DNA of 64,000 nucleotides from Gallibacter sp963558965 (GTDB taxonomy: Bacteria; Bacillota; Clostridia; Peptostreptococcales; Anaerovoracaceae), in the NCBI GenBank assembly GCA_963558965.1, contig CAUWIT010000002.1, positions 62,001 through 126,000 of the forward strand, in the 5' to 3' direction. This document shows, piece by piece, positions 44,183 through 51,800 of the stretch. Below the pieces are notes generated by a model that did no database searches, was not told where the DNA came from, and was given only the letters and a program-made list of their open reading frames with translations. Positions within the stretch are counted from its first letter, which is position 1. Every line of letters begins with the position of its first letter. The translations under genes and the position numbers were made by a program.

Positions 44183-45418
44183 ATGAAAGAAAAAAGAAGA
44201 TTATCATTGCCAATTATGATAGTTATATCCCTTATTTTAGGAGTTATAGCTGGATTGCTTATGATGAATCACGTTGAAATTGCAAACAAATATATACTGC
44301 CATTTGGTACAATATTTTTAAACTTGCTTAAGTTTATCGTAGTTCCAATCGTGCTTCTATCAATTATAAGTGGCGTTATGTCTATGAAAGACATCAAAAA
44401 AGTTGGTTCTATCGGAGGTAAAACTGTAGTGTTTTATCTTTTGACAACAGCATTTGCAACAACTATAGGACTTATAGTGGCAAATCTATTAAAAGGTGGA
44501 TTCACTGTGCTTAAGACATCAGGCCTTGAGTATACTCCAGGTGAAACAGTAAGCTTTATGGATACTTTGGTAAACATATTTCCATCAAACGCATTTGAAC
44601 CCCTTGTAAATGCTACTATGCTTCAGGTAATCGTAGTGGCATTATTCTTTGGATTTGCATTTGTAATCGTAGGTGAAAAAGCCAAGGCAGCTGCAGAAGT
44701 GATCGAAGGATTAAACCAAGTATCTATTGCAGTTATGGACATGATTATCAAGTTATCACCTATCGGCGTATTTTGCCTAATTACACCAGTTATAGCTGAG
44801 AATGGCGCTGAGGTTATAGGTTCTCTTGCTGCGGTTATAGGGGTTGCGTTTTTATGCTATGCACTTCATATGGTTTTAGTATATTCAACTATAGTGAAAA
44901 CACTTGGAAAAATAAGCCCGTTAAAATTCTTTAAAGAAATGATGCCAGCTATGATATTTGCATTTTCAAGCGCATCATCAGTAGGAACACTTCCAATAAA
45001 TATTGAATGTACAGAAAAACTAGGAGCTAAAAAGGAAATCGCAAGTTTCGTACTTCCGCTAGGAGCTACAATCAATATGGATGGAACAGCAATTTACCAG
45101 GGCGTAAGTGCAGTATTTATAGCAACTTGCTTCGGTGTAGATTTAACACTTACTCAGATGATTACTATTGTACTTACAGCTACAGTAGCATCTATCGGAA
45201 CAGCAGGAGTTCCAGGATCAGGACTAGTAATGCTTACAATGGTACTACAGAGCGTAGGCCTACCTATTGAAGGTGTTGCTCTTGTAGCAGGTGTAGACAG
45301 AATCTTTGATATGGGTAGAACAGTTACAAATATTACAGGAGATGCAGCATGTACTCTTGTAGTAAACAGAATGGAAGAAAAAAGAGAAGAGAAAAAGCTG
45401 GCTAAAGCAAAAAAATAG
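44183..45418 (+). CDS. Dicarboxylate/amino acid:cation symporter (DAACS, GltP-like)
   Basis: Sodium- or proton-coupled uptake of glutamate, aspartate or C4-dicarboxylates. The 411-residue protein has the hairpin-1 serine-rich SSASSVGTLP, the unwound helix 7 motif ATINMDGTA and hairpin 2 with GTAGVPGSG. The helix 8 stretch is GVDRIFDMGRTVTNITGD, where the substrate-binding Asp/Arg/Asn residues lie. Its stop codon lies immediately before the rplM promoter. Confidence 0.93.
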   Translation: MKEKRRLSLPIMIVISLILGVIAGLLMMNHVEIANKYILPFGTIFLNLLKFIVVPIVLLSIISGVMSMKDIKKVGSIGGKTVVFYLLTTAFATTIGLIVANLLKGGFTVLKTSGLEYTPGETVSFMDTLVNIFPSNAFEPLVNATMLQVIVVALFFGFAFVIVGEKAKAAAEVIEGLNQVSIAVMDMIIKLSPIGVFCLITPVIAENGAEVIGSLAAVIGVAFLCYALHMVLVYSTIVKTLGKISPLKFFKEMMPAMIFAFSSASSVGTLPINIECTEKLGAKKEIASFVLPLGATINMDGTAIYQGVSAVFIATCFGVDLTLTQMITIVLTATVASIGTAGVPGSGLVMLTMVLQSVGLPIEGVALVAGVDRIFDMGRTVTNITGDAACTLVVNRMEEKREEKKLAKAKK

Positions 45419-45447
45419 TTGACAGCATCAGTCTCAGCATATAAAAT
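45419..45447 (+). promoter_or_regulatory. Promoter of rplM-rpsI
   Basis: TTGACA (45419-45424), 17 bp, TAAAAT (45442-45447). It begins at the base after the symporter's stop codon. Confidence 0.8.
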
Positions 45448-45453
45448 ATAAGG

Positions 45454-45607
45454 GCATGAGTGCAGGATGGGTAGCCGTCCGTGGCTCTGCGCTAAAAGTT
45501 ATTAGTAAATGTATCGAAAACGATTTTATCTTCAAGGTGATAAAATCTAAGTAGACACGACCGAAACAGATACTGCGGTATCCCAGTAGGCAGAAAGGAA
45601 AGTGAAA
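45454..45607 (+). promoter_or_regulatory. L13-type ribosomal leader upstream of rplM
   Basis: About 150 nt of G/C-richer, structured sequence precede rplM. Features are GGATGGGTAGCCGTCCGTGG, the hairpin GATTTTATC...GATAAAATC (45522-45549), and CACGACCGAAACAGATACTGCGGTATC close to the ribosome site. Position and size match the L13 leader of Firmicutes, where L13 represses its own operon. I recognise it by context, not by alignment. Confidence 0.65.
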
Positions 45608-46036
45608 ATGAAATCATTTATCGCAAAGCCTCATGAAGTAGAGCGTAAATGGTATGTTATCGACGCTGAAGGCAAGACTTTAGGTCGTATGGCATCAGAA
45701 GCTGCTGCTATCCTAAGAGGTAAACACAAACCAATTTACACACCACACGTTGACTGCGGTGACTACGTTATCATTATCAACGCTGACAAGGTTGTTGTAA
45801 CTGGTAAAAAGAGAAAAGAAAAAATCTACAAGAGACACACTGGTTATCCAGGTGGTCTAAGAGAAATGACTTTTGAACAGTTGATGGAAAAACATCCAAC
45901 AGAAGTTGTTAGACATGCTATCAAAGGCATGATGCCAAACGGCAAATTAGGTAGACAGATGTACAAAAAGTTAAAGGTTTATGCTGGTCCTGAACATAAT
46001 CACGAAGCACAGAAACCAGAAACTTTAGAAATTTAA
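45608..46036 (+). CDS. rplM: Ribosomal protein L13
   Basis: 50S protein of 142 residues. SFIAKPHEVERKWYVIDAEG, the central ILRGKHKPIYTPHVDCGD and the end KVYAGPEHNHEAQKPE match L13 throughout. The frame opens at GTG 45602, but this lies 2 nt from the AGAAAGGAA site, so the ATG at 45608 is the start. Confidence 0.97.
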   Translation: MKSFIAKPHEVERKWYVIDAEGKTLGRMASEAAAILRGKHKPIYTPHVDCGDYVIIINADKVVVTGKKRKEKIYKRHTGYPGGLREMTFEQLMEKHPTEVVRHAIKGMMPNGKLGRQMYKKLKVYAGPEHNHEAQKPETLEI

Positions 46037-46051
46037 GGGAGGGTATAACAG

Positions 46052-46447
46052 ATGGCAAAAATCCAGTATTGCGGAACAGGTAGAAGAAAATCTTCTGTTG
46101 CTAGAGTTAGACTAATCCCTGGCACTGGCAACATCACAGTAAACAAAAAACCTCTAGACGATTACATTGCACTTGAAATCGTTAAGAGAGAAGTAAAAAG
46201 ACCTTTTGAAATCGCAGGTTGCGAAGGTAAGTTCGACGTAATCGCTACAGTACACGGTGGCGGATACACAGGACAGGCTGGAGCTCTAAGACATGGTATT
46301 TCAAGAGCACTATGCGAAGCAGATAGAGAAAGCTACAGAGCTCCTCTAAAAGCAGCTGGTTTCTTAACTAGAGATTCAAGAATGAAGGAAAGAAAGAAAT
46401 ACGGCTTGAAAAAGGCAAGAAAAGCATCACAGTTCTCAAAACGTTAG
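46052..46447 (+). CDS. rpsI: Ribosomal protein S9
   Basis: 30S protein of 131 residues. YCGTGRRKSSVARVRL, GGGYTGQAGALRHGI and the basic tail KKARKASQFSKR that reaches P-site tRNA are present. It follows rplM by 15 nt in the universal rplM-rpsI pair, with GGGAGGG as ribosome site. Confidence 0.97.
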   Translation: MAKIQYCGTGRRKSSVARVRLIPGTGNITVNKKPLDDYIALEIVKREVKRPFEIAGCEGKFDVIATVHGGGYTGQAGALRHGISRALCEADRESYRAPLKAAGFLTRDSRMKERKKYGLKKARKASQFSKR

Positions 46448-46486
46448 TTTTACCGAAAACTGTATTGCTACATACAATGTGTGGAG

Positions 46487-46521
46487 ACCCCGAATTCCAA
46501 CCCTTGGAATCGGGGTTTTTT
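46487..46521 (+). terminator. Terminator of rplM-rpsI
   Basis: ACCCCGAATTCCAA pairs with TTGGAATCGGGGT with one bulged A, then T6. Confidence 0.9.
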
Positions 46522-46570
46522 ATATGGCTTTTTTTATTTGGTAATAAAAGGTATAATGAAGTAATATATA

Positions 46571-46604
46571 TTTGCGAGGTATTTGCGAGGTATTGCGAGG
46601 TTAA
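46571..46604 (+). repeat. Triple direct repeat, copy 1
   Basis: Three TGCGAGG units at 46573, 46584 and 46594 (11 and 10 bp apart). The 34-bp block recurs at 46679-46712 with one changed base. Confidence 0.8.
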
Positions 46605-46678
46605 GAAACATTTTTAGATTATTTATATACGATAACGGGGCAAATAGTACATTTTAATGATTTAAGTGGTATGTAAAA

Positions 46679-46712
46679 TTTGCGAGGTAATTGCGAGGTA
46701 TTGCGAGGTTAA
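46679..46712 (+). repeat. Triple direct repeat, copy 2
   Basis: TGCGAGG at 46681, 46692 and 46702, the same spacing as copy 1 and 108 bp from it. It ends 39 bp before the next gene's start. Function unknown. Confidence 0.8.
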
Positions 46713-46750
46713 ATTGTGCATTAACAATATAAAATGATTTTGAGGTATGT

Positions 46751-47611
46751 ATGAAAAAAAGAATAGTAAGAAAATTTAATATTATGAAAAGGGCTCTTAA
46801 GATGGAGTTAAGAGAGCATAAGAGTTCTTTTGTTGTGTATGTAGTACTTAGAGCATTAGTAATACTAATGATGGTTTTGCAAATATTAAATGGAAACTAC
46901 GAAAATGTATTTTTATGTATATTGACATTGCTATTGCTTTTAGTGCCTAGCTTTGTGCAGGTAAATTTAAAGATAGAGTTGCCTACTGTACTTGAAATAA
47001 CCATTTTAATTTTTATCTTTGCAGCAGAAATTTTAGGAGAAATTCAATCATTTTATGTAAAGTTTCCATTTTGGGATGATGTACTTCATACTATAAATGG
47101 ATTTTTAGCGGCAGCTATAGGGTTTGCTTTAATTGATATATTAAATAGAAATAAAAGAGCAAAGATTAATTTGTCTCCATTTTTTGTTGCTGTAGTCGCA
47201 TTTTGTTTTTCAATGACTATTGGCGTAATATGGGAGTTTTTCGAGTTTTCCATGGATACATTTGCAGGTCTTGATATGCAAAAGGATACAGTAGTTCATC
47301 ATATAACTTCAGTAGCTTTAGACGATACTAAAAGCAATATACCAGTTACTATAACGCAAATAAACGATACATTTGTAAACGGACAAAGCTTGGGCGTCGG
47401 TGGATATCTTGATATAGGGCTTATAGATACTATGAAAGACTTATTTGTCAACTTTATAGGTGCAGTTGTATTTTCCATAATTGGATTTTTCTATATTAAA
47501 AATAGAGGAAAAGGTAAATTTGCAAAAGAGTTTATACCTAGCTTAAAAGATGAAAATGCTGACTTCTTAGAAAAATCAATTGAAATCGAAAAGGAAAAAG
47601 AAAATTTGTAG
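46751..47611 (+). CDS. DUF2238-like (YjdF-type) membrane protein
   Basis: A 286-residue protein with about seven hydrophobic helices. FWDDVLHTINGFLAAAIGFALID, GVIWEFFEFSMDTFAG and YLDIGLIDTMKDLFVNFIGA hold the acidic/aromatic positions typical of the DUF2238 family (E/W-rich helix followed by a D..DT..D helix). A loop of about 40 residues between these helices is predicted outside. The C-terminus is a charged E/K helix. Function unknown. GAGGTATGT precedes the ATG. The two triple repeats lie in its upstream region. Confidence 0.7.
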   Translation: MKKRIVRKFNIMKRALKMELREHKSSFVVYVVLRALVILMMVLQILNGNYENVFLCILTLLLLLVPSFVQVNLKIELPTVLEITILIFIFAAEILGEIQSFYVKFPFWDDVLHTINGFLAAAIGFALIDILNRNKRAKINLSPFFVAVVAFCFSMTIGVIWEFFEFSMDTFAGLDMQKDTVVHHITSVALDDTKSNIPVTITQINDTFVNGQSLGVGGYLDIGLIDTMKDLFVNFIGAVVFSIIGFFYIKNRGKGKFAKEFIPSLKDENADFLEKSIEIEKEKENL

Positions 47612-47624
47612 ATTTAGATAAATT

Positions 47625-47668
47625 AAAAGGACTATGAGATTACAAAATGTTAATCCCATAGTCCTATT
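47625..47668. terminator. Bidirectional terminator
   Basis: AGGACTATG (47628-47636) pairs with CATAGTCCT (47657-47665), inner GATTA/TTAATC, between convergent genes. Confidence 0.85.
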
Positions 47669-47674
47669 TATATA

Positions 47675-49279
47675 TTATAGAGCTGAAATATCTAGTGCGT
47701 TAAATTGATCTAAAAATGCTTTTAGTTTTGCTGCGATAATATCACATCCACCAACTTGGTTTGATTCGATATTTAAAGGCATAATTGGATCGTGAAGAGA
47801 TTTACGTAAAAGAGCCCATCCGTCACCGTTATCTTTATCAAAGTTAATACGAACACCTTCGTAGTTTGGTTCTACTAGAGAAGTGCCGCAGTGGCAACGC
47901 TGACAAGGAGATGATGGATCGTCGGGATCAGTTTGTTTACCAACGCAATCTTCTGCATTTACCCAAGCTTTTAGCCATGCAAGTATATTATCACCGTATG
48001 CGCCAAAGTCCTCGATATTTAATTTCATACGAACTTCTCTAGCTTCAGCTGGTTTTTCTAGTGAAGAGATAAGACAATCCAATCCTTCGCCTGCCTGTTT
48101 TAGCTTAGCGGCTTTTATAACTATTTTAGTAGCAAGGTAAGCGCCATCATCTAGGAAATAGTTTTCTTTAAATGCAGCATGTCCAGATGTTTCAATAGCT
48201 AATTGGCTATCGATACCTTCGTTATTAAGTTCGATAGATTTGTTTATAACATTTTTATAGCCTCTCTTAAAGCGTAGGTGTTTTAATCCTAGGCATTGTT
48301 CAATAAATACAGTTAGCTGATCTGATGTAATTGAGTCAGTAACTACTGTAGAACCAGGATGTTCTTGTGCGATTAGAGCTGCTGCCATCGCGACAATTTC
48401 ATTCCTAGAAATAGGATTACCCTGGCCGTCAACTGCTGCGGAACGGTCTACATCAGTATCGAAAATCAAACCGAAATCTGAACCTTTTTCTTTAACTGCA
48501 GCGCAGATTGAAGCCATTGCTTTTTTGTCTTCTGGATTTGGAGCGTGATTTGGGAAGTTGCCATCAGGCTCTAAAAATTGGCTGTCTGAAATGTCTGCAC
48601 CTAGAGGAGCTAGGACTTTTGTTGCGTAAAAACCACCGCCGCCATTACCAGCATCTACGATAATCTTCATGCCTTCAAGTGGCTTTTCGCCATTTTGTGC
48701 TCCATCGATTATAAGCTGTCTTAGGTGTTTTGCATATCTAGCCATAAGGTCTTTTTCTTCTGGCTGACATGGATCGCAAGTTTCTTTTTCGCAGTTGCTA
48801 CATGCGCAGATATTTGAGTTTTCAGGTAGTGATTTTTCTCCATCGGCGTAAGCGATGATGTCTGATATATCAGATTTGTTTAGGCCGCCGTCTTTGTCGA
48901 AATATTTAAATCCGTTACGGTTGAATGGCAAGTGGGAAGCTGTAATCATAATCGCTCCATCACATGAAAATTCCTCAAAGATAGTTGACATAAACATTGC
49001 AGGTGTGGAAGCTAAACCACAGTCAAATACTTTAACTCCATAGGATACAAGAGTTTCGATTATCCATGTTTTAAGCTGTGGACCTGATAGGCGTGGGTCC
49101 ATACCAACTGCTACTTTAAGCTGATTAAAAGGCTTTTGAGTTTTTACTGATAACCACATTATATAGCCTTTTGATAGGGAAATTGTTTCTTTTTCACCAA
49201 GATTTGGGTTTTCTCCTTCTATGCCGGGTAAAGCGATACCACGAATATCGCTTCCATTTTGTAAGTTTTTAGTTGTCAT
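47675..49279 (-). CDS. Phosphomannomutase/phosphoglucomutase family protein with cysteine-rich insertions
   Basis: Phosphohexomutase of 534 residues. Phosphoserine loop TASHLPFN (Ser115), metal loop DTDVDR (274-279), sugar loop ETSGHAAF (363-370) and a C-terminal phosphate-site region LRKSLHDP (491-498) are visible. This last differs from the RPSGTEP form but is known in some subgroups. Two insertions are unusual. At 158-171 there is a CxCxxCx4CxxC cluster (Cys158, 160, 163, 168, 171), and at 445-464 a second group (Cys445, 459, 462, 464). They look like metal-binding loops on the surface. Start has GGAGAT in the minus-strand leader. Role with respect to the other mutase (4929-6641) is unclear. 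Confidence 0.85.
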   Translation of the reverse strand: MTTKNLQNGSDIRGIALPGIEGENPNLGEKETISLSKGYIMWLSVKTQKPFNQLKVAVGMDPRLSGPQLKTWIIETLVSYGVKVFDCGLASTPAMFMSTIFEEFSCDGAIMITASHLPFNRNGFKYFDKDGGLNKSDISDIIAYADGEKSLPENSNICACSNCEKETCDPCQPEEKDLMARYAKHLRQLIIDGAQNGEKPLEGMKIIVDAGNGGGGFYATKVLAPLGADISDSQFLEPDGNFPNHAPNPEDKKAMASICAAVKEKGSDFGLIFDTDVDRSAAVDGQGNPISRNEIVAMAAALIAQEHPGSTVVTDSITSDQLTVFIEQCLGLKHLRFKRGYKNVINKSIELNNEGIDSQLAIETSGHAAFKENYFLDDGAYLATKIVIKAAKLKQAGEGLDCLISSLEKPAEAREVRMKLNIEDFGAYGDNILAWLKAWVNAEDCVGKQTDPDDPSSPCQRCHCGTSLVEPNYEGVRINFDKDNGDGWALLRKSLHDPIMPLNIESNQVGGCDIIAAKLKAFLDQFNALDISAL

Positions 49280-49361
49280 AATATCTCCTTTAGTTTATAA
49301 TATAAAATACGAGTAAAATTATTATATTACAAGCACAAGGAAAATAAAAGGAGAGAAATTT

Positions 49362-50783
49362 ATGGATGGTATTATGGGAGTCTTAAATGGCTATTTAGGA
49401 GTAATCAATGATTTCATGTATGGTAAATTTCTAATCGTACTATTAATTGTTGCTGGTTTATACTTCACAATTAGAACTAAAGCAGTTCAGATTAGACTTT
49501 TCCCTAACTCAATTAAGTGTGTAACTGAAAAAGGAGCTGAAGGTAAAACATCTTCATTCCAGGCACTTATGGTTGCTACTGCATCAAGAGTAGGTACTGG
49601 TAACATCGCTGGTGTTACAACTGCTATTGTACTAGGTGGTCCTGGTGCGATTATGTGGATGTGGATCATGGCTATTGTCGGTAGTGCTTCTGCATTTATT
49701 GAATCTACACTTGCACAGGTTTACAAGGAAAAAGATGGCGACGAATACAAAGGTGGTCCTGCTTACGTAATTCAGAGAGCTTTAGGACAGAGATGGTTAG
49801 GTATCGTATTTGCTGTTATCCTAATTTTAACATTTGGATTTGGATTTAACGGTCTACAGTCATATACTCTAACTTCTGCATTTGGAATTTACATTGATGA
49901 TTTTGCAAATACAATGGCTCCAATTATTATCGGAATTATTTTAGCAGTATTTGCTGCAGTTATGTTCTTTGGTAAGTCAAATGTTATTAGTAAAGTATCT
50001 TCAATCTTAGTTCCAATCATGGCTGTTTTATACATTTTAGTTGGACTAATTATCTTCTTTATGAACCTAGATAAAGTTCCTGCTGCTTTTTCTGCAATCG
50101 TAGATGCAGCATTTGATTTCAAGGCTATCTTCGGTGGTTTTGCTGGTTCATGTATGGTACAGGGTATTAAGAGAGGATTGTTCTCTAACGAAGCTGGTAT
50201 GGGTTCTGCTCCAAACGCAGCTGCTACAGCAGACGTATCTCACCCAGCTAAACAGGGTCTAGTACAGGTACTATCAGTATTTATCGATACTATTTTAATT
50301 TGTACAACTACTGCATTTATCGCTGTATTAGCTGGTCCTACAGGAGCAGTTGATGCAAGTGGAGAATTAATCAATGGTATTCCTTTCGTTCAGATGGCAT
50401 TAGATAGCCAGTTTGGACAGTTTGGTATCCACTTTATAACACTATGTATCGTATTGTTTGCTTCAACATCAATCATTGGTAACTACTACTATGTAAAACT
50501 TAACATTAAGTTTATCAGCGAAAGCAAGACATTTATGACAGTAATGAACATTCTATTAGTTCTAATGGTATTTGTAGGTGCAAACGTTGACTTAGCATTT
50601 GCTTGGAACCTAGCAGACGTACTAATGGGCTGCATGGCTACAATCAACATTATTACAATCTTCATCTTAGGAAACAAGGCTATCAAGGTTCTTAAAGACT
50701 ATGAATCACAGAGAAAAGCTGGTAAGGATCCTGTATTTAAAGCTGAAGATGTTGGTATTACAGATACAGATTTCTGGAAATAA
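49362..50783 (+). CDS. Alanine/glycine:cation symporter (AGCS family)
   Basis: Sodium-coupled alanine or glycine uptake, 473 residues, about eleven helices. The motif ATASRVGTGNIAGVTTAIVLGGPGA is the AGCS unwound first core helix, and GIKRGLFSNEAGMGSAPNAAATAD is the family signature around helix 6. AAAAGGAGAG precedes the ATG. No leader riboswitch is seen in the short upstream region. It is followed by a terminator. Confidence 0.94.
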   Translation: MDGIMGVLNGYLGVINDFMYGKFLIVLLIVAGLYFTIRTKAVQIRLFPNSIKCVTEKGAEGKTSSFQALMVATASRVGTGNIAGVTTAIVLGGPGAIMWMWIMAIVGSASAFIESTLAQVYKEKDGDEYKGGPAYVIQRALGQRWLGIVFAVILILTFGFGFNGLQSYTLTSAFGIYIDDFANTMAPIIIGIILAVFAAVMFFGKSNVISKVSSILVPIMAVLYILVGLIIFFMNLDKVPAAFSAIVDAAFDFKAIFGGFAGSCMVQGIKRGLFSNEAGMGSAPNAAATADVSHPAKQGLVQVLSVFIDTILICTTTAFIAVLAGPTGAVDASGELINGIPFVQMALDSQFGQFGIHFITLCIVLFASTSIIGNYYYVKLNIKFISESKTFMTVMNILLVLMVFVGANVDLAFAWNLADVLMGCMATINIITIFILGNKAIKVLKDYESQRKAGKDPVFKAEDVGITDTDFWK

Positions 50784-50829
50784 TTTAATATAAATAAAAG
50801 TTGTATGTTATATTATGTGCTGTAATATG

Positions 50830-50858
50830 GAGGCTATCGAGTTAGATAGCCTCTTTTT
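50830..50858 (+). terminator. Terminator of the AGCS gene
   Basis: GAGGCTATC pairs with GATAGCCTC, then T5. Confidence 0.9.
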
Positions 50859-50863
50859 ATGTT

Positions 50864-50896
50864 GGTTCTTTGTCAAATGGTGTTGGTGAAGAATAA
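50864..50896 (+). repeat. ISL3-like terminal-repeat copy A
   Basis: GGTTCTTTGTCAAATGGTGT followed by TGGTGAAGAATAA. The opening GGTTCTTTG resembles ISL3-family insertion-sequence ends as I remember them. Copy B (51326) is a direct repeat with few differences; copy C (51474) points inward from the other side. Confidence 0.6.
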
Positions 50897-50931
50897 AATC
50901 TAAAATTTACAGCTTATATAATGACGATGTA

Positions 50932-50960
50932 TTGACATTAACCGAATTTCTGTATATACT
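50932..50960 (+). promoter_or_regulatory. Promoter of the antitoxin gene
   Basis: TTGACA (50932-50937), 17 bp, TATACT (50955-50960). Confidence 0.8.
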
Positions 50961-50983
50961 ATGTTTGAATGGAGGTGTTTTAT

Positions 50984-51256
50984 ATGGCAACAACAAATTT
51001 GAATATCAGAATAGATAAAGGCATCAAAGATCAGGCAGAAGAAATTTTCAATGAACTTGGTTTGAATATGACAACTGCTGTAAATATGTTTCTGAGAACC
51101 GCTATCCGTGAACATGGCATTCCGTTTGAATTGAAATTGGATGTGCCAAATGAAACAACAGTTGCTGCAATTGAGGAAGGACGGAAAATGATGTATGATC
51201 CTTCTGCACCGAGATATTCCAGTATGGATGATTTGAAGGTAGCACTTGAAGTATGA
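50984..51256 (+). CDS. RelB/DinJ-family antitoxin
   Basis: A 90-residue antitoxin. TTNLNIRIDKGIKDQAEEIF is the ribbon-helix-helix DNA-binding part, and GLNMTTAVNMFLRTAIREHG is the dimer helix pair typical of RelB/DinJ. The tail binds the toxin. GGAGGTG supports ATG 50984 over the upstream ATG 50969. The gene is intact with a strong promoter, but its toxin partner is reduced to a remnant overlapping its stop, and ISL3-like repeats flank both. Confidence 0.9.
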   Translation: MATTNLNIRIDKGIKDQAEEIFNELGLNMTTAVNMFLRTAIREHGIPFELKLDVPNETTVAAIEEGRKMMYDPSAPRYSSMDDLKVALEV

Positions 51257-51321
51257 AATATGATGTGCTTGTTTTAATGCTCTATCGGCTTGGAACACAT
51301 TCTGAGTTGTTTAAGAAATAA
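51253..51321 (+). pseudogene. Internally deleted YafQ/RelE-family toxin remnant
   Basis: An ATG overlapping the antitoxin stop (ATGA) opens a frame of only 22 codons. The product starts MKYDV, as YafQ/RelE toxins often do, and continues directly into LVLMLYRLGTHSELFKK, the usual C-terminal strand and the GTHSELF end of YafQ-type toxins. The catalytic middle is absent while both ends stay in frame, consistent with one in-frame deletion of roughly 65-70 codons. Confidence 0.75.
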
Positions 51322-51325
51322 GTAT

Positions 51326-51353
51326 GTTTCTTTGTAAAATGGTGTTGATGAAG
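51326..51353 (+). repeat. ISL3-like terminal-repeat copy B
   Basis: TTCTTTGTAAAATGGTGTTG then ATGAAGA, differing from copy A at two of 26 positions and in the same orientation. A and B bracket the antitoxin/toxin-remnant unit. Confidence 0.6.
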
Positions 51354-51359
51354 AGATTC

Positions 51360-51394
51360 AGGCAGCCTTTTGGCTGCTGTGGATCTTTTTTTTT
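51360..51394 (+). terminator. Probable terminator of the antitoxin unit
   Basis: GCAGCC, loop TTTT, GGCTGC, then a run of nine T separated from the stem by eight bases, so efficiency is doubtful. Confidence 0.5.
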
Positions 51395-51473
51395 CTTAAC
51401 AAGCTTTCTAGTAATTAGTATCCTGTTTCTAAAATGTAAAAAGCTTCTGTAACATTAAATTAGAGATAAAACA

Positions 51474-51505
51474 GTTTTCACCACCAACACCAAAATTATA
51501 GAACC
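51474..51505 (-). repeat. ISL3-like terminal-repeat copy C
   Basis: Read on the minus strand: GGTTCTATAATTTTGGTGTT then GGTGGTGAAAAC. It faces copy A across about 640 bp and is nearly the same as copy D at 43564-43596. Confidence 0.6.
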
Positions 51506-51546
51506 CTTTTTATTTGAGCGCTTTGAAAAAAATTTAAAATTAGGGG

Positions 51547-51575
51547 TTGACTTTATCGTAGTAAAGCCGTATAAT
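51547..51575 (+). promoter_or_regulatory. Promoter of the amino-acid ABC transporter operon
   Basis: TTGACT (51547-51552), 17 bp, TATAAT (51570-51575). The spacer is occupied by the palindrome at 51551-51566. Confidence 0.85.
51551..51566. promoter_or_regulatory. Operator candidate 1 inside the ABC promoter
   Basis: CTTTATCGTAGTAAAG is an imperfect palindrome (CTTTA...TAAAG) lying between the -35 and -10, where a bound protein would block polymerase. A closely related site lies 49 bp downstream. Confidence 0.55.
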
Positions 51576-51590
51576 AACAATTGTCAAATC

Positions 51591-51624
51591 GCTTTACAAC
51601 TTTATCGCAATAAAACAGTAAAGC
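51591..51624. promoter_or_regulatory. Operator candidate 2 (nested palindrome)
   Basis: CTTTATCGCAATAAAA (51600-51615) matches candidate 1 at 13 of 16 positions and is enclosed by GCTTTAC (51591-51597) and GTAAAGC (51618-51624). It lies just downstream of the expected transcription start. Confidence 0.5.
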
Positions 51625-51665
51625 GAAAAGGATAATGATTTGAGTAAGAATGAAGAGGGAAAAAG

Positions 51666-51722
51666 ATGAATTTTAGAAATTTAACAAAGCGACATTGCAC
51701 AACTCGACATTGTAACATTTAA
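51666..51722 (+). CDS. Possible 18-residue leader peptide rich in Arg, His and Cys
   Basis: ATG 51666 to TAA 51722 follows a GAAGAGGGA site. The product is MNFRNLTKRHCTTRHCNI, containing the tripeptide Arg-His-Cys twice. It lies in the 220-nt leader of a polar amino-acid ABC operon, where such a peptide could couple translation to expression. No clear terminator follows it, so an attenuation role is unproven and the frame may be chance. Confidence 0.35.
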   Translation: MNFRNLTKRHCTTRHCNI

Positions 51723-51800
51723 AAAGATTTAAGACATTTCAAAAGTAAATTTAATAAGTTTAAGTTAAGATGAAGAGTAATTAAAAAGGAGAAAAATAAA

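Noticed and set aside
46571..46712. CRISPR array
   Set aside because: Units are 10-11 bp apart with no spacers of CRISPR length, only two blocks, and no cas gene in the window.
50969..50983. Start of the antitoxin at ATG 50969
   Set aside because: That ATG overlaps the GGAGGTG site that correctly positions the ATG at 50984, and RelB-type proteins begin at the latter.
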